DNA of 64,000 bases, taken from contig NC_088295.1 in the NCBI RefSeq assembly GCF_032854445.1, positions 49,959,385 to 50,023,384 of the forward strand, read 5' to 3'. A program made the translations under genes and the position numbers. This document shows positions 46,896 to 57,164 of the stretch, piece by piece. The DNA is from Liolophura sinensis (lineage: Eukaryota > Mollusca > Polyplacophora > Chitonida > Chitonidae). Numbering within the stretch: the stretch's first letter is position 1; each line of letters begins with the position of its first letter. Under the pieces are notes generated by a model. It was not told the DNA's origin. It made no database searches and saw only the letters and a program-made list of their open reading frames with translations.

Positions 46896-48436
46896 CCTGA
46901 TCGCATAAAGTTGCTCCAATAATTGAGTACCTGTTCAGCGAAGACTTGATCGTCGTTACTAAGTTCTAACGGCATCACATTAGCTTGGGAAACAAGAGGA
47001 CTCAGTCCGAAAACGTAGGGCAGCTCCGCTCCATGGGAAGTTGGCATGGCTCCTATAGCAGCCGAATAGTCGAACAGGTACAAGAAAGTTTTGCCGCTTC
47101 CTGAATTCTGGTGACTGTGTGCTCTTGCAAACTGGATGACGGGGGCCACGAAAAAAGCATCACCGTACGCCGTAAAGGCATTGTCGTAGCTTGTGAAGGT
47201 ATCCTTGGTCGGATAGGTGTCTCTGACGTACTTTTCAGAGGCGACATTTTCTTGTCCAAATTTTCCCCCAACGAGCGCCGGGATAACGGAATTGATCATG
47301 TAGGTGGAGCTGACGCCCTCTGTCGTGATCAATGTGCTGTATTGACTTGGATTCAAGACATTCCTGAACAGGTACAGCAAATGGGTACCTTCATTACGAT
47401 TCATCCCCAGCATAATGTCTAGATCGTAGAAGCCGATGGAGGTGAGATAGGAATGATCCGTCAACAGTTTGGTGGGGTCGTCCGGGATGAAATCGCCATC
47501 GATGACTGGCACCCAGGCGGAGTTAAGCAACCCTCGCACCTTATCGCCTCGGGCAACCCTGACCGCCCTGATGGCCAAGACGGTCGGTAAATGCATAGGC
47601 CCCTTTAAACAATTCACCATGTCCTCAACAGACACGGATTTATCAGCTTTATAACATTGCGTTTGAATGCCGATGGCTTTAGCGAATCTTAAGGCGTCCT
47701 CGCGTGTGTTGACCACAGTCGGGCCGGTCACTGCTCCACCCTGTAGAATCACTCTCTTGAACAACCCCTTGCTTCTCCTAGACAGGGCGTGCAGGGCAGC
47801 GCTGCTGGCCCCTGATGACCAACCCATGAGAGTCACATCATTCGGATCCCCACCGAAAGCGGCAATATTGTCTCTTACCCATTCCAGCGCCATAAGCTGG
47901 TCCCACAATCCCATGTTGCCAGGAGCATTGGTATTTCCGGTACTAAGGAAACCAAATATCCCCAAGCGGTAGTTGAGAGTGACTACAATGACGCTACCTT
48001 TTATCGCCAGCTTTTGACCATCGTAAATGTCACCTCTTCCTGTCAGATAGTTTTCACCACCCAGAAACACCACTACTGGAATTTTGTCCTTTCTCTCAGG
48101 GGCGTAAATGTTTAAATAAAGGCAGTCTTCATCACTACGTGTGATTGTGAGCGGCATATTGTCCCAGATGTTGTTTCTTGGCAGTACCTGGGCACAAAAT
48201 GGTTTATTAAGATCAGCCACGAATGGGTACTGAAACTTGTCTGGTTTTTCTGGCTTCTGAAAACGTCTTTGGAGAATTGGGGGCTTGGCGTATGGAATTC
48301 CCAGGAATACATGAACCATGCCATCGTTAACTTCCGTTCGACCTCTGATCAAACCCGCCTTCGTGTCGACTTCTATCTGGCCATAAACGCTCACGAACAA
48401 TCCACTTAACAAGAAGGCGACCGTCCATAGATCCAT
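46896..48436 (-). CDS. Cholinesterase/carboxylesterase-like secreted serine hydrolase, catalytic exon
   Basis: Single 1541-nt exon from an ATG (48434-48436) to donor GTAAGT (46890-46895). Residues 1-19 are a signal peptide ending VSVYG. The alpha/beta-hydrolase domain of the type-B carboxylesterase family fills the rest: FLGIPYAKPP (44-53), EDCLYLNIYAPE (103-114), the nucleophile elbow GWSSG with Ser207, the acid Glu349 (NRNEGTH), and His468 (SHGAELPYVFG), so the Ser-Glu-His triad is complete. Cys81/Cys105 and Cys261/Cys276 are placed for the two family disulfides. The usual oxyanion-hole GGG before F is replaced (GGENY at 126-130), which is unusual. The exon ends in phase 2 after MRSG and joins 40517 or 35757. 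If not spliced, the donor itself reads GGG-TAA, ending a 514-residue soluble form. The substrate is unknown. Confidence 0.92.
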
Positions 48437-50705
48437 GATAATCTAAGATGGCTGACTTCGTCCGAGAAGTTCGTTTAACTTTAAAGTAGACCCGTTGCTG
48501 TTTCTTTTCTTTTAACTTCAAAATTTGTTCGTGGTAATGTTTTCTGCTTGAAAGAAAATAGTTTTTAAATTACAGGACAACTTGTCGACCTGTTCGCTGA
48601 AGATTTAAAGTTCCGTTTTCGCCAAATCTAAAGATGTCCCTACTTCTCATCACCTATGTAATAGCCCCTGTATAAGACCGACTGTCCTTCTGGTAAGCCA
48701 CATTCACATCAATGGATACAATCTGTCATAGCCCTAGCCCAGGGATATCGTTTAGAGAAGTACAGTGATTGGCTGAGATTTGCATGTGTAACACTTTGGC
48801 AGAGATTGACAAAGTAGGAAGAGCACAAACACAGAGCTGAGTCCACCAACCCTCTGTGCAAACACCCCTGGCGTATAGAGGTCAGAAAGAACGGGCAAAT
48901 CTCTATCAAGCCCCTATCCGTCTCTCACTCAGTATACCATGTCCATTCGACGGGCAGGGAGATGTCATCGAGAGAAAAGGAGGAGAGAGAAATACATCGT
49001 GTAAGAAGAAGTTTTTAAGCGCAATATTATGGTAAAATACCTATACCAACACGTCCCTCGATGTTTGTTTTTTTTTCCAGTCATGGGACACTCACAAAAA
49101 AAAAAAAACACAAATTTGGGATTAGCCCCAGTTTTGTGTGTACTTATCCACTGACGTGACGCTTAAATACAGCTTCCGTGCTTTCGCGGTCACGGGGGAT
49201 TGGCCGACGGATTGAGGCCTTAAACTGGACAGAGGTCAACCTAGAACAACTTTAATCTGCGTCTTTTTTAAAGTAAAACACATCTACGACTTTGATGTAA
49301 TTTTCCAAGTTTTACATATAGTCGTATAAATGCAATAAAACATTGACGCAGTTGATATTCAAACACAAGAATATACATGTGTGGCAAATCGCAAACATTT
49401 ACCAGGGTTTTTATCCTTCATTTCACAAAGTGTTCACTGCCACGTCCAACTATAGTCGCATACTCATTTAAATAATTCAAAGTTTAAATTTTGTTTAAAG
49501 AATGTATTCAGATGTATTCAATAAATCACGATATAGCAGAGTATATTAGCGGTAGTCGCAAAATATGGCCTGCACTTAAATTAGTTCACTTTCAAAGAGA
49601 CATACAGTTTTCTGTTATACACGACAGCACCTGTGCACGTGCAGAGAATGAATACATTATATCCTTCTGTTCTTAAACCATTCATATACTTTGCTTTCGA
49701 ACTTCAATTACAGATATTTGTACGTAGGAAATACAAAATCGATAAGTACCGACTCTTATGTCATCTCTATGGTGAGATTAAAGTCTAACAGCTATAACTT
49801 TTGAAACTGCATCGTTACTCAGATGTTTCTGTTTTGCTGAATATCTGATATCCGCAAATAGTTATCAGTGGTAATGGTTTACAGCATTTGTCTTGGAATT
49901 AGAGACAAGCAAATGTCTATAAAATCTCCTCAGATTATCTAAAGCAAAAGACTTCTTACATGATACATGCCCTGTTTATTGTATGTGTACACCTATCAGA
50001 AGATTATAGTTATGTAAGAATCTCAGTTTGCTGATTGACCTAAATCTCGCCATTGTTGACAGGGAGCCTTTCTTTCACGATTGAGGGTATGATGTTATTG
50101 ATGATGCTGATGATAAATACGATGATATGATAATGATGGGTGAAGCGATTTTTAATGAGTAATGATACGTACGATAACTATGGCGCTAATGATGATGTTG
50201 ATAAGAATAATAAGTACGAATTTTGGTCAATATGAGGGTTATAATAATAACAACAACGACAGTGCAAAAAAAAAAACTATGACGTAGATTATTTAACAAG
50301 GTGAAGATAAACTTTCTTGAATGATTTTGGTTTTCTAATTTTCAAGCCTTTAACATGTCACAAGTTTTATTGTGTTACTCTGTAATTTAATGTTTGTTTC
50401 AGAGTCGTAAGGAAAATCTTGTTACCTTTCTTTAAAATCATTGCATTTTCAGTTTCTGTCCCTGATAAGGCTGCTGAAAACAAAATTTGCTTACTCTTAT
50501 GTAGTTTTTTTTTTAGTGTTTGGATTTAGAACATTTCCTCATGACAATTATCTTATTTGTAACCTAGATTTTACAAAATATTTTTGATAAATTTAATTGA
50601 CAGATTTTGTCAAAAACATCTATTAAGCCTTATACTGTTTTAAGAATACATTCTTCACATCTCATCGAAAAGCTAAGGCTGTAGATGTGAAAACAAAAAG
50701 ACTTC
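48437..50705. other. Upstream of the esterase gene; intergenic DNA
   Basis: The promoter and 5' untranslated region of the esterase should lie here, but I can place no TATA box or start site with confidence. Poly-A/poly-T runs occur near 49070-49110. Short GAT/GATGAT-rich stretches occur near 50095-50200. No gene is recognised. Confidence 0.45.
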
Positions 50706-50708
50706 TGC

Positions 50709-51854
50709 TCAGGTAGAGGTACCGCCCAAATTGCCGTTGAGTTCCCTCTCATCCACCCACGTCACCCCTATGTAGACATTCCTCAGATCCAATGCTATTT
50801 TGTGAGTGTACAGGGCTAAATGAAAGACATAGCCGTCTGATATACAGCTACCTACAGTGAAAGAAAACGTGCGTTTTTCGTATTGACATAACGGTGACTC
50901 GCATCACGCTCAGAAAGTTTTCACAAAAGATTGACCGTCAAAGAAAACGGTTCACAATATTAGTCACAGCTTCCATGTGAAATACTTTAATGACGTGGGT
51001 TTGCAGGTTTGTGGTTGACGTCATATACCACAACATATCCATCAATTTGGCTTCAGAGACATCCAAGCGACAGAGACATTCAACTCCTTGACGATCATCT
51101 TGTATATAGTATATACAACATTACTTCCTTAACAAATGAATGGACAGAGTAATGCTTCCATGTAAACAAGCGCCGATTTGCACTGCTTTGCGCATGTTTT
51201 TATTTATTTGTTTGTTTAGTATAAACAGAAATATTTCCTTAAGCTATTTTTCCGTATACATGTTCTTGGCATGAACAGAGTCGTAAAAGTACTGATTGAG
51301 ACCAAAGAGCTATACTCTGAGTGTTTACAAAATGTGCAAAATACACCCGTGTGTGCATTGGAAGCTCTATGGTAAAAAAAAAAAAACAAAAAAAAAAAAA
51401 TGGGTTCTCCCTATTCGAAAATTTACTCAGATCAAATGCACAACAATAAGAATGCGTGTAGTAACTTTGGAAGTTCTTTCTCAAATAGAAACACACGCAT
51501 ATGGACACAAAGTTATAGATTTTTTTTTTTTGATTGGTGTTTTCACACCGTATCAAGAATATTTCACTTATACGACGGCGGCCAGCATTATGGTGGGTGG
51601 AAACCGGGCAGAGCCCGGGAGAAACCCACGACCATCCGCAGGCTGCTGCAAGACCTTTCTACCAAAGTTATAGAAGGACAGGTGCAAGCCAAGAATGCAT
51701 TCACAAGAGGACATAATAAAAATCTATTGTTTATTCGTCTTGAATGTTGCTAGGGCTATTAATAACATGTATTACCTGAGGCAACCACTGTATTAACTAT
51801 AAGTATTATCAGCAGGCTATCGTAGAATGATATTGGGCCTATAGAAACTTCCAT
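50709..51854 (-). CDS. Candidate small secreted protein, two exons
   Basis: Exon 1 (51776-51854) encodes MEVSIGPISFYDSLLIILIV then NTVVAS, a signal-peptide-like start, ending in phase 1 at donor CAG/GTAATA. Exon 2 (50709-50851) follows acceptor tttctttcactgtag, begins in the matching phase and encodes SCISDGYVFHLALYTHKIAL, DLRNVYIGVTWVDERELN and GNLGGTST before a TGA. The joined product is 73 residues, with a mature part of about 47. I recognise no family. Further exons between the two are possible. An in-frame upstream ATG (51939-51941) would add 34 residues that look less convincing. A reverse SINE lies inside the intron. Confidence 0.35.
51531..51656 (-). mobile_element. Main-family SINE, reverse orientation, 3' half
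   Basis: tgattggtgttttcacaccg, then tcaagaatatttcacttata, cagcattatggtgggtggaa and ccatccgcaggctgctgcaa are the reversed 3' half of the 18964-19239 element. Confidence 0.9.
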
Positions 51855-52095
51855 GCAACCAAAATAGGCACGGCTTCTACAAAGGTATTCTAAAACTTCC
51901 ACTGTATGCAATTGCAAATTCCAGCCTAGATGAAATTCCACTTAAGTTATAACTTATTTATACACTGCAGGTGTAAAAAAATAATAGAATGATACATAAT
52001 ATATATTTTGTGACACAGGTGGCTTTTATCATGTTGTATTTCTAAATTTCCAGAATTATATATTTGGTCTTTCCTCTCGCGCGACCTTCCCGTCT

Positions 52096-52330
52096 ATCCT
52101 GTTTAATTACTCCATTGGTTTAGAGGGATAACGCACAGTCGCTGTAACACTTATTTGAAGTTTCTATAGGTGAGAGAAGGTGCGATGGTATGGTTTGCAG
52201 TACGTGTTCTAGCCACTTCCGACAAGACCACGTTATGTGTACACCGCAGTGCTATACAGAGGTGTTACTTGTAATGTCAGGACTACCTACGTTACTGACG
52301 CTGATCCGACTAGATGACGAGGAGAAGCCC
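52096..52330 (+). repeat. Repeat arm, inverted partner of 56520-56765
   Basis: tatcctgtttaatta, gagagaaggtgcgatg, gacaagaccacgttatgtgt, acagaggtgttacttgt and ctgatccgactagatga all occur as reverse complements in 56520-56765, at roughly 80% identity overall. It may be one interspersed repeat or an old inverted duplication. Confidence 0.85.
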
Positions 52331-52339
52331 AGCAAGCGT

Positions 52340-54340
52340 ACTCAAGCACTCCCTAAGGATTACCGTCACGCGCTATCCGTGACCCCTGCTCGTATAAGAA
52401 GCCAGATCGAGACGATGGTAAGCTTCAGCTGTTTTTGTAGATTTACAACACGACCACTTTCAAATTTCCTCTCAAACTTGTGGACAAATAAATTCCACTT
52501 GGTTTGTTCTAATGGTTAATACACAACAAATAAATTAATTCGAGTTTGAAGAGATTAAAATATATAGGCTATATGTGTCTAGTGTTGGCTTTTTCGGTAT
52601 TATATCCAGCAGTTAAAAAGCGTATCATTTCAAACATTCAACACAAAGTTCAGCAAAAAAAAAAAGATTAGTTGAAAGTGTGTAGGCCTATAAATGGGTG
52701 TCGTTGTCATGCTTTGTTTTCCTAATGATCTGTTCCGTCATACTCTTACCTTGTAATCAACAGCGGATTTTAAAGCATTAGATATAGTATAATGAACAGG
52801 TATGTCAAGATTTCTCCTGTTATGGCGCTCTGGCAGGTGGGAATATTTTTAATTTGTTGATGGTATAAGTCTAACAGGGCCCTAAACAGCAGGTCAATAG
52901 CTTTAATCAGTCAGATGACAACTAATGGGCAGCCAAATTAAAGTAATTAAACCTGTATATATTTTCCTAGCAATAGTTAATTAAGCAGCTCAGGTGGAAT
53001 CCCTGCAAACAATTAATTACGCAATTGGTGAATATTTTCTAAAATCGATCACGGGATACTGACGTCAGCGATAGTCCACATGTCCAGATATAAGTTCATG
53101 AAATCTTGCGTGCTTATAGTCAGTTAATTGTGGGCACTGCTGTGTGAGGCCCATCCACAAATATCTAAGGTAAGTAATATATACTTGTACGTCGATAGTT
53201 TTATGTTCTTGTCTCATTTCTGCCGTCTTCGACTAATGATTGACGATTTGTATTAGAATGTCATGGATACGATTCCGAGAAATCAAGACTCAGTTAAAAT
53301 AGCTATTAGCGAAAACCTTTATCCGCTTGCATATATGTGTTTTCGGTGTTAATATATGTGACTAACCTAAGTTATTTTGCTCGTTCTTTGTTAGGGTAAA
53401 CAATGTGCCCTGGATGAAAGATTTCTTTGTCCGAACACAATGCCTTGTGACAACTTACGTTAATTAATCACATGCAGAATCTGGTTTACAAAATTCCAGC
53501 ACTGAACGTGATGATGTTTCTTTGCTTGTTAATAGTTTTTCTTTCTATGTATAAACAATTTTCTTATTCAAATGCTCCCCGAAGCACTGATTCTTATAAT
53601 TCATACAACGTGGGTATATTTCTCCACGCACTATCCATAAAAAATAGTTCGCTTTATTATTCTAAATTTTTTTTTATCAATCTAGTAAAATGTATTTGAA
53701 TGTTTAGAATGCATGGTGACCGTTTCTGACAATATTGGGGTCAGTGACGTTACATGTTTTCGCCACTGCTATAGATTTCATCCTTAAAAATGCATATACA
53801 TATAGATTTATGAATACATTCGCCCAATGGACCTTGAAACGAACTATTTCAAGTCAAAAATATGGATGTGACGTCATTGATACCTTATGGTTCACCACGG
53901 CTCGATGTAGAATATGATGTTACCATTTTACAAGGTTGGAAAATTCTATAAAAAAAAAATCAAATTATTTTCTTGGACAGTTTTTAGTGGTCCTTTTCTG
54001 ATGTATACCCTGTATATTATATTAGTGTTTTCTTTGACTTTAAAGAGCAATCAATGATCCTTTAAAATGCCATCAGTGATCCTTCAGAACACCACACCAT
54101 ACTAGACGATCAACACTTGATCATCACGTATCCTTTAAAATGCACTACTTTTCCTTACACTCCTTAGTTAGAAGATCACCCTATCACTTACCCTGTACCT
54201 ATATATCCATTAAAGACCTGCCAGTTAGACCAATCCTTCCAATGTTTAAAACTGATTCAAATGTCACCACTGTCAGGAAACCTGCTGAATAGCTGCACGG
54301 CTATTGGAAATTTATTTGAATGAAAAAAGATCTGCTTCAA
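52340..54340. other. Upstream region of the 54.6-kb peptide gene
   Basis: No coding gene is recognised. A possible 5' untranslated exon ends near 53170, where ccacaaatatctaag meets a consensus donor (gtaagtaat); a possible acceptor lies at about 54575 (gtcttcaatttcag) just before the coding exon. Both are predictions only. Confidence 0.3.
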
Positions 54341-54348
54341 CCAAAGCT

Positions 54349-54540
54349 TCGGCGTCTCCGTAGCCGAGAGATCAGCGTGCCAGCGTGCTCATCAGCTGCC
54401 TTTTACCAATGCAATCGCCGTGAGTTCAAGTCCAGGTCATGCTGCATGACTGTCTCTCCGGTCCCCCTACCGTGATGATGGTCGCCGTCGTATAAGTGAA
54501 ATATTCTTGAGTACGGCGTAAAACACCAATCAAATAAATC
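54349..54540 (+). mobile_element. Main-family SINE
   Basis: ggcgtctccgtagccgagag, gtgccagcgtgctcatcag, gtgagttcaagtccaggtca (box B), then gtcgccgtcgtataagtgaa and acggcgtaaaacaccaatca with a short tail. Part of the middle is deleted. It ends 75 bp before the start codon of the peptide gene. Confidence 0.9.
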
Positions 54541-54615
54541 ATTCAGTTCAATTTATGTCCTGTCTTCAATTTCAGTGTACATTTTACCAACCACCAGTGG
54601 AACTCCTTTCACACT

Positions 54616-55333
54616 ATGGGCTTTAAGTCACTGTGCGTATTGCTGGTCATCTGTACATGTCTGCATGCGGCGGAGTGCAATTCCCGAGAGCTCATAAGGC
54701 GTTTCTTGGACTTCTGGTCACGTTACAGCCCAATTCGTTCGCCGAAGCAATACTATTTAGGTGAGTCATCGTAAACTTCATGTATAACAGTTAACATGTA
54801 CTATAATGTATGAACTAAACTTTATGATCATAATGAAAAAATTCTAGCAACATTTTCCATTTCCCTAAATGTGCGCTAATTTGTTATGCAGAAATAAACT
54901 GTAGCACAATTTCACCCCGACAACCGTAAACCAAACTAAATATACTTAAATTAAAAGAAAAGAAAAAAAGACACACACATATATATACGTGAAGATAGCG
55001 TGAGTGGATATACCACAGAAAAATATATCGAATACTTTTATTTTTTGGTTTTTCTCATTCAAGAATTTCACTTTTAATTCTCTTTCCGCTGAGGCTTGTT
55101 GTTTTTGTTTTCTTTCTTTCATTGACATGAAATCTGAAACTTTGACGTAAGTGAAAACTGGCTTGCGCAATCCACCCAGGAGTTCACAGTTTGAATTCGG
55201 TTCCTTTGCCATTGTAGGTGATAGCAACCGTCACTTTTCCTGGAGAGATGGCAACATACCAATGAGGGCCCGCAGAGCTAGTCTTTTGGATCTCATTCGC
55301 TCAACGAACCTATTTGAACAACCCGAGGAATAA
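54616..55333 (+). CDS. Candidate secreted neuropeptide-like precursor, two exons, 86 residues
   Basis: Exon 1 (54616-54760) begins at ATG and encodes a classical signal peptide, MGFKSLCVLLVICTCLHAAE, ending in phase 1 at a GTGAGT donor. Exon 2 (55218-55333) follows acceptor ttgccattgtag and ends in TAA. The mature region contains ELIRRFLDFWSRYSPIRSPK, QYYLGDSNRHFSWRDG, NIPMRARR and the C-terminal ASLLDLIRSTNLFEQPEE. RR pairs before FLDFW and before ASLLDL are typical prohormone-convertase sites and would release an approximately 39-residue peptide and an 18-residue amphipathic C-terminal peptide. The only cysteines are in or at the edge of the signal peptide, so there is no disulfide fold. 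I do not recognise the family. Size, exon structure and dibasic sites suggest a peptide hormone precursor. Confidence 0.55.
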
Positions 55334-55555
55334 CCGAACATTCCCGATCACAGTCTGTTCGAACAATCACCATTAGGCGCGTATTCTTATTAGTCCAGTT
55401 TTCACAAAGAAAATGTTACTGAAATAACTAAACGACAAGTTTCTTGATTCAATAGGGGTTTTTTGTGTAATATCGATGCATAAAGGAGGTTTCTGCGGGA
55501 ACTTTGAACTGCATTCGACATTTCGGCAGAAGTGTAGCCATTTTAACTAGTTTGA

Positions 55556-56480
55556 CCACATACGGCCACACGTTAGGAGTGAAACCATGCGGGGAAACAT
55601 CTCCGTTTGGCTACGTGTAGCCATATGTCAGGAGTGTAGTCACGGAAACCAGTCCGTTTGATTCCATGTAGCCGTATGGCAGGAGTGTAGTCAAGGTAAC
55701 CAGTCTGTTTGACTACGTGTAACCTTACAGCAGGATTGTAGTCGGGGTAACCAGTACTTTGGACTACATGCGGCTTTATGGCAGGAGTTTATTCAGTGTT
55801 ACCAATACTTTTGACTACGTCGACCTTACGTCCAGAGGGTAGTCAGGGAAATCAGTATTTTTGACTACATGCAGCCTTATGGCAGGAGTGTCAGGTTAAC
55901 CAGTCCGTTTGACAAAATGCGGCCATATGCCAAGGGTGTATTTACGGTAACCAGTCTGTTTTACTGCATCAATTTCCCTAACGCCAGGGATGTAGTCCGG
56001 CAAGCCAGTTCTTTGGACTACATGCAGCCTTATGCTAGGAATTTAAAGCCAGGGTAACCAGTCCGTTTGACTTCAAGTGGGCTTATAGCAGCAGTTTAAT
56101 GACAGTAACCAGTCAATTTTCCTGGATCTGGTCAGAACTGTAGTCAGGGTAACCGGTCTGTTACAGGTGGCCTTACGTCAGGAGTGTAGTGACAGTAACA
56201 AGTCAATTTTACTGCATCTGGTGGCCTTACGTCTGGGGTGTGGTGAGGCTAACCAGTCCCTTCGACTACGGGCGGCCTTACGTCAGAAATGTAGTCAGGG
56301 TAACCAGTCCGTTTGGCAACAGGCGGTCTTACGTCAGGAATGTAGTCAGGGTAACCAGTCCGTTTGGCTACAGGCGGCCTTATGTCAGGTATGTAGTCAG
56401 GGTAACCAGTCCCTTTGACTACATGCGACCTTAGATCATGAGTATAACCAGGGTAATCCGTTTGGCTACAGGCAGCCTTA
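55556..56480 (+). repeat. 51-bp minisatellite, about 18 copies
   Basis: Unit built on gtagtcagggtaaccagtcc followed by gtttgactacaggcggcctt and acgtcaggaat. Clean units at 56299, 56350 and 56401 show the 51-bp period; the left half is more diverged. Since 51 is a multiple of three, the open frames at 56167-56434 give 17-residue repeats, which I take as non-coding. A stray piece lies at 57088-57160. Confidence 0.9.
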
Positions 56481-56519
56481 TTGTTACCTAGGGTGTTGTC
56501 AGGGTATGTATCACCTGCT

Positions 56520-56765
56520 CACCGGCTGCTCACCCTCTTCCCCTCATCTAGTCGGATCAGTGTCAATACTGCATCTAGTCCTGACAGCACAAGTAACACC
56601 TCTGTATTGCAGTGTAATGTACACATAACGTGGTCTTGTCGGAGGTGGCTAGAACAAGCAGTGTAAACCACATCATCGCACCTTCTCTCACATGTAGACG
56701 CTTCAAATAAATGTTAGAGCGGCTGTGCGCTATCCCTCGGGACTAATGGTGTTATTAAACAGGAC
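56520..56765 (-). repeat. Repeat arm, inverted partner of 52096-52330
   Basis: The reverse complement matches 52096-52330 at roughly 80% identity (for example gacaagaccacgttatgtgt). The two arms flank the candidate peptide gene and the 51-bp array. Confidence 0.85.
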
Positions 56766-56829
56766 AGACCTGAGATACGAAGGGTTTACTATACTGGAAA
56801 TAAAACTGTGAGAGATATGGTCCAACACT

Positions 56830-57082
56830 TAAATACTGTCTTGTGGCAGGGCAAATCCATGCCGCCAAAGTGCTGACACCACTGAAGTATTATGCAAGAC
56901 ACCAGACCTAGTGACATTATACTGACATCAGGCCAACCAGTCCGGTTTGCATGCTCTGATCTGTCAGTGCTGAGTGCCAAGCGATGCGCCAACAATTAAG
57001 TACCATTTTTCAATGTTTTTGGTATAACCTGGGCCTCTCGACATCGAGGCGGACGCTCTAACCATTAGGCCATCGAGGCTGT
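56830..57082 (-). mobile_element. Second-family SINE, reverse orientation, inserted in the minisatellite region
   Basis: On the minus strand: head cctcgatggcctaatggtta then gagcgtccgcctcgatgtcg, and body cgcttggcactcagcactga and ggcctgatgtcagtataatg, as in 17198-17555 and 21820-22130. Minisatellite sequence resumes right after it at 57088. Confidence 0.8.
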
Positions 57083-57164
57083 CCAAGTAGTCAGGGTAAC
57101 AAGTACTTTTGACAACAGGCGTTCTTACGAAAGGGGTGTAGTCAGCGTAACCAACTCAAGGCTA

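Noticed and set aside
47111-47972. Plus-strand frames of 60-103 codons
   Set aside because: Antisense shadows of the esterase catalytic exon.
55869-56434. Frames with 17-residue repeats
   Set aside because: By-product of the 51-bp minisatellite, whose period is a multiple of three.
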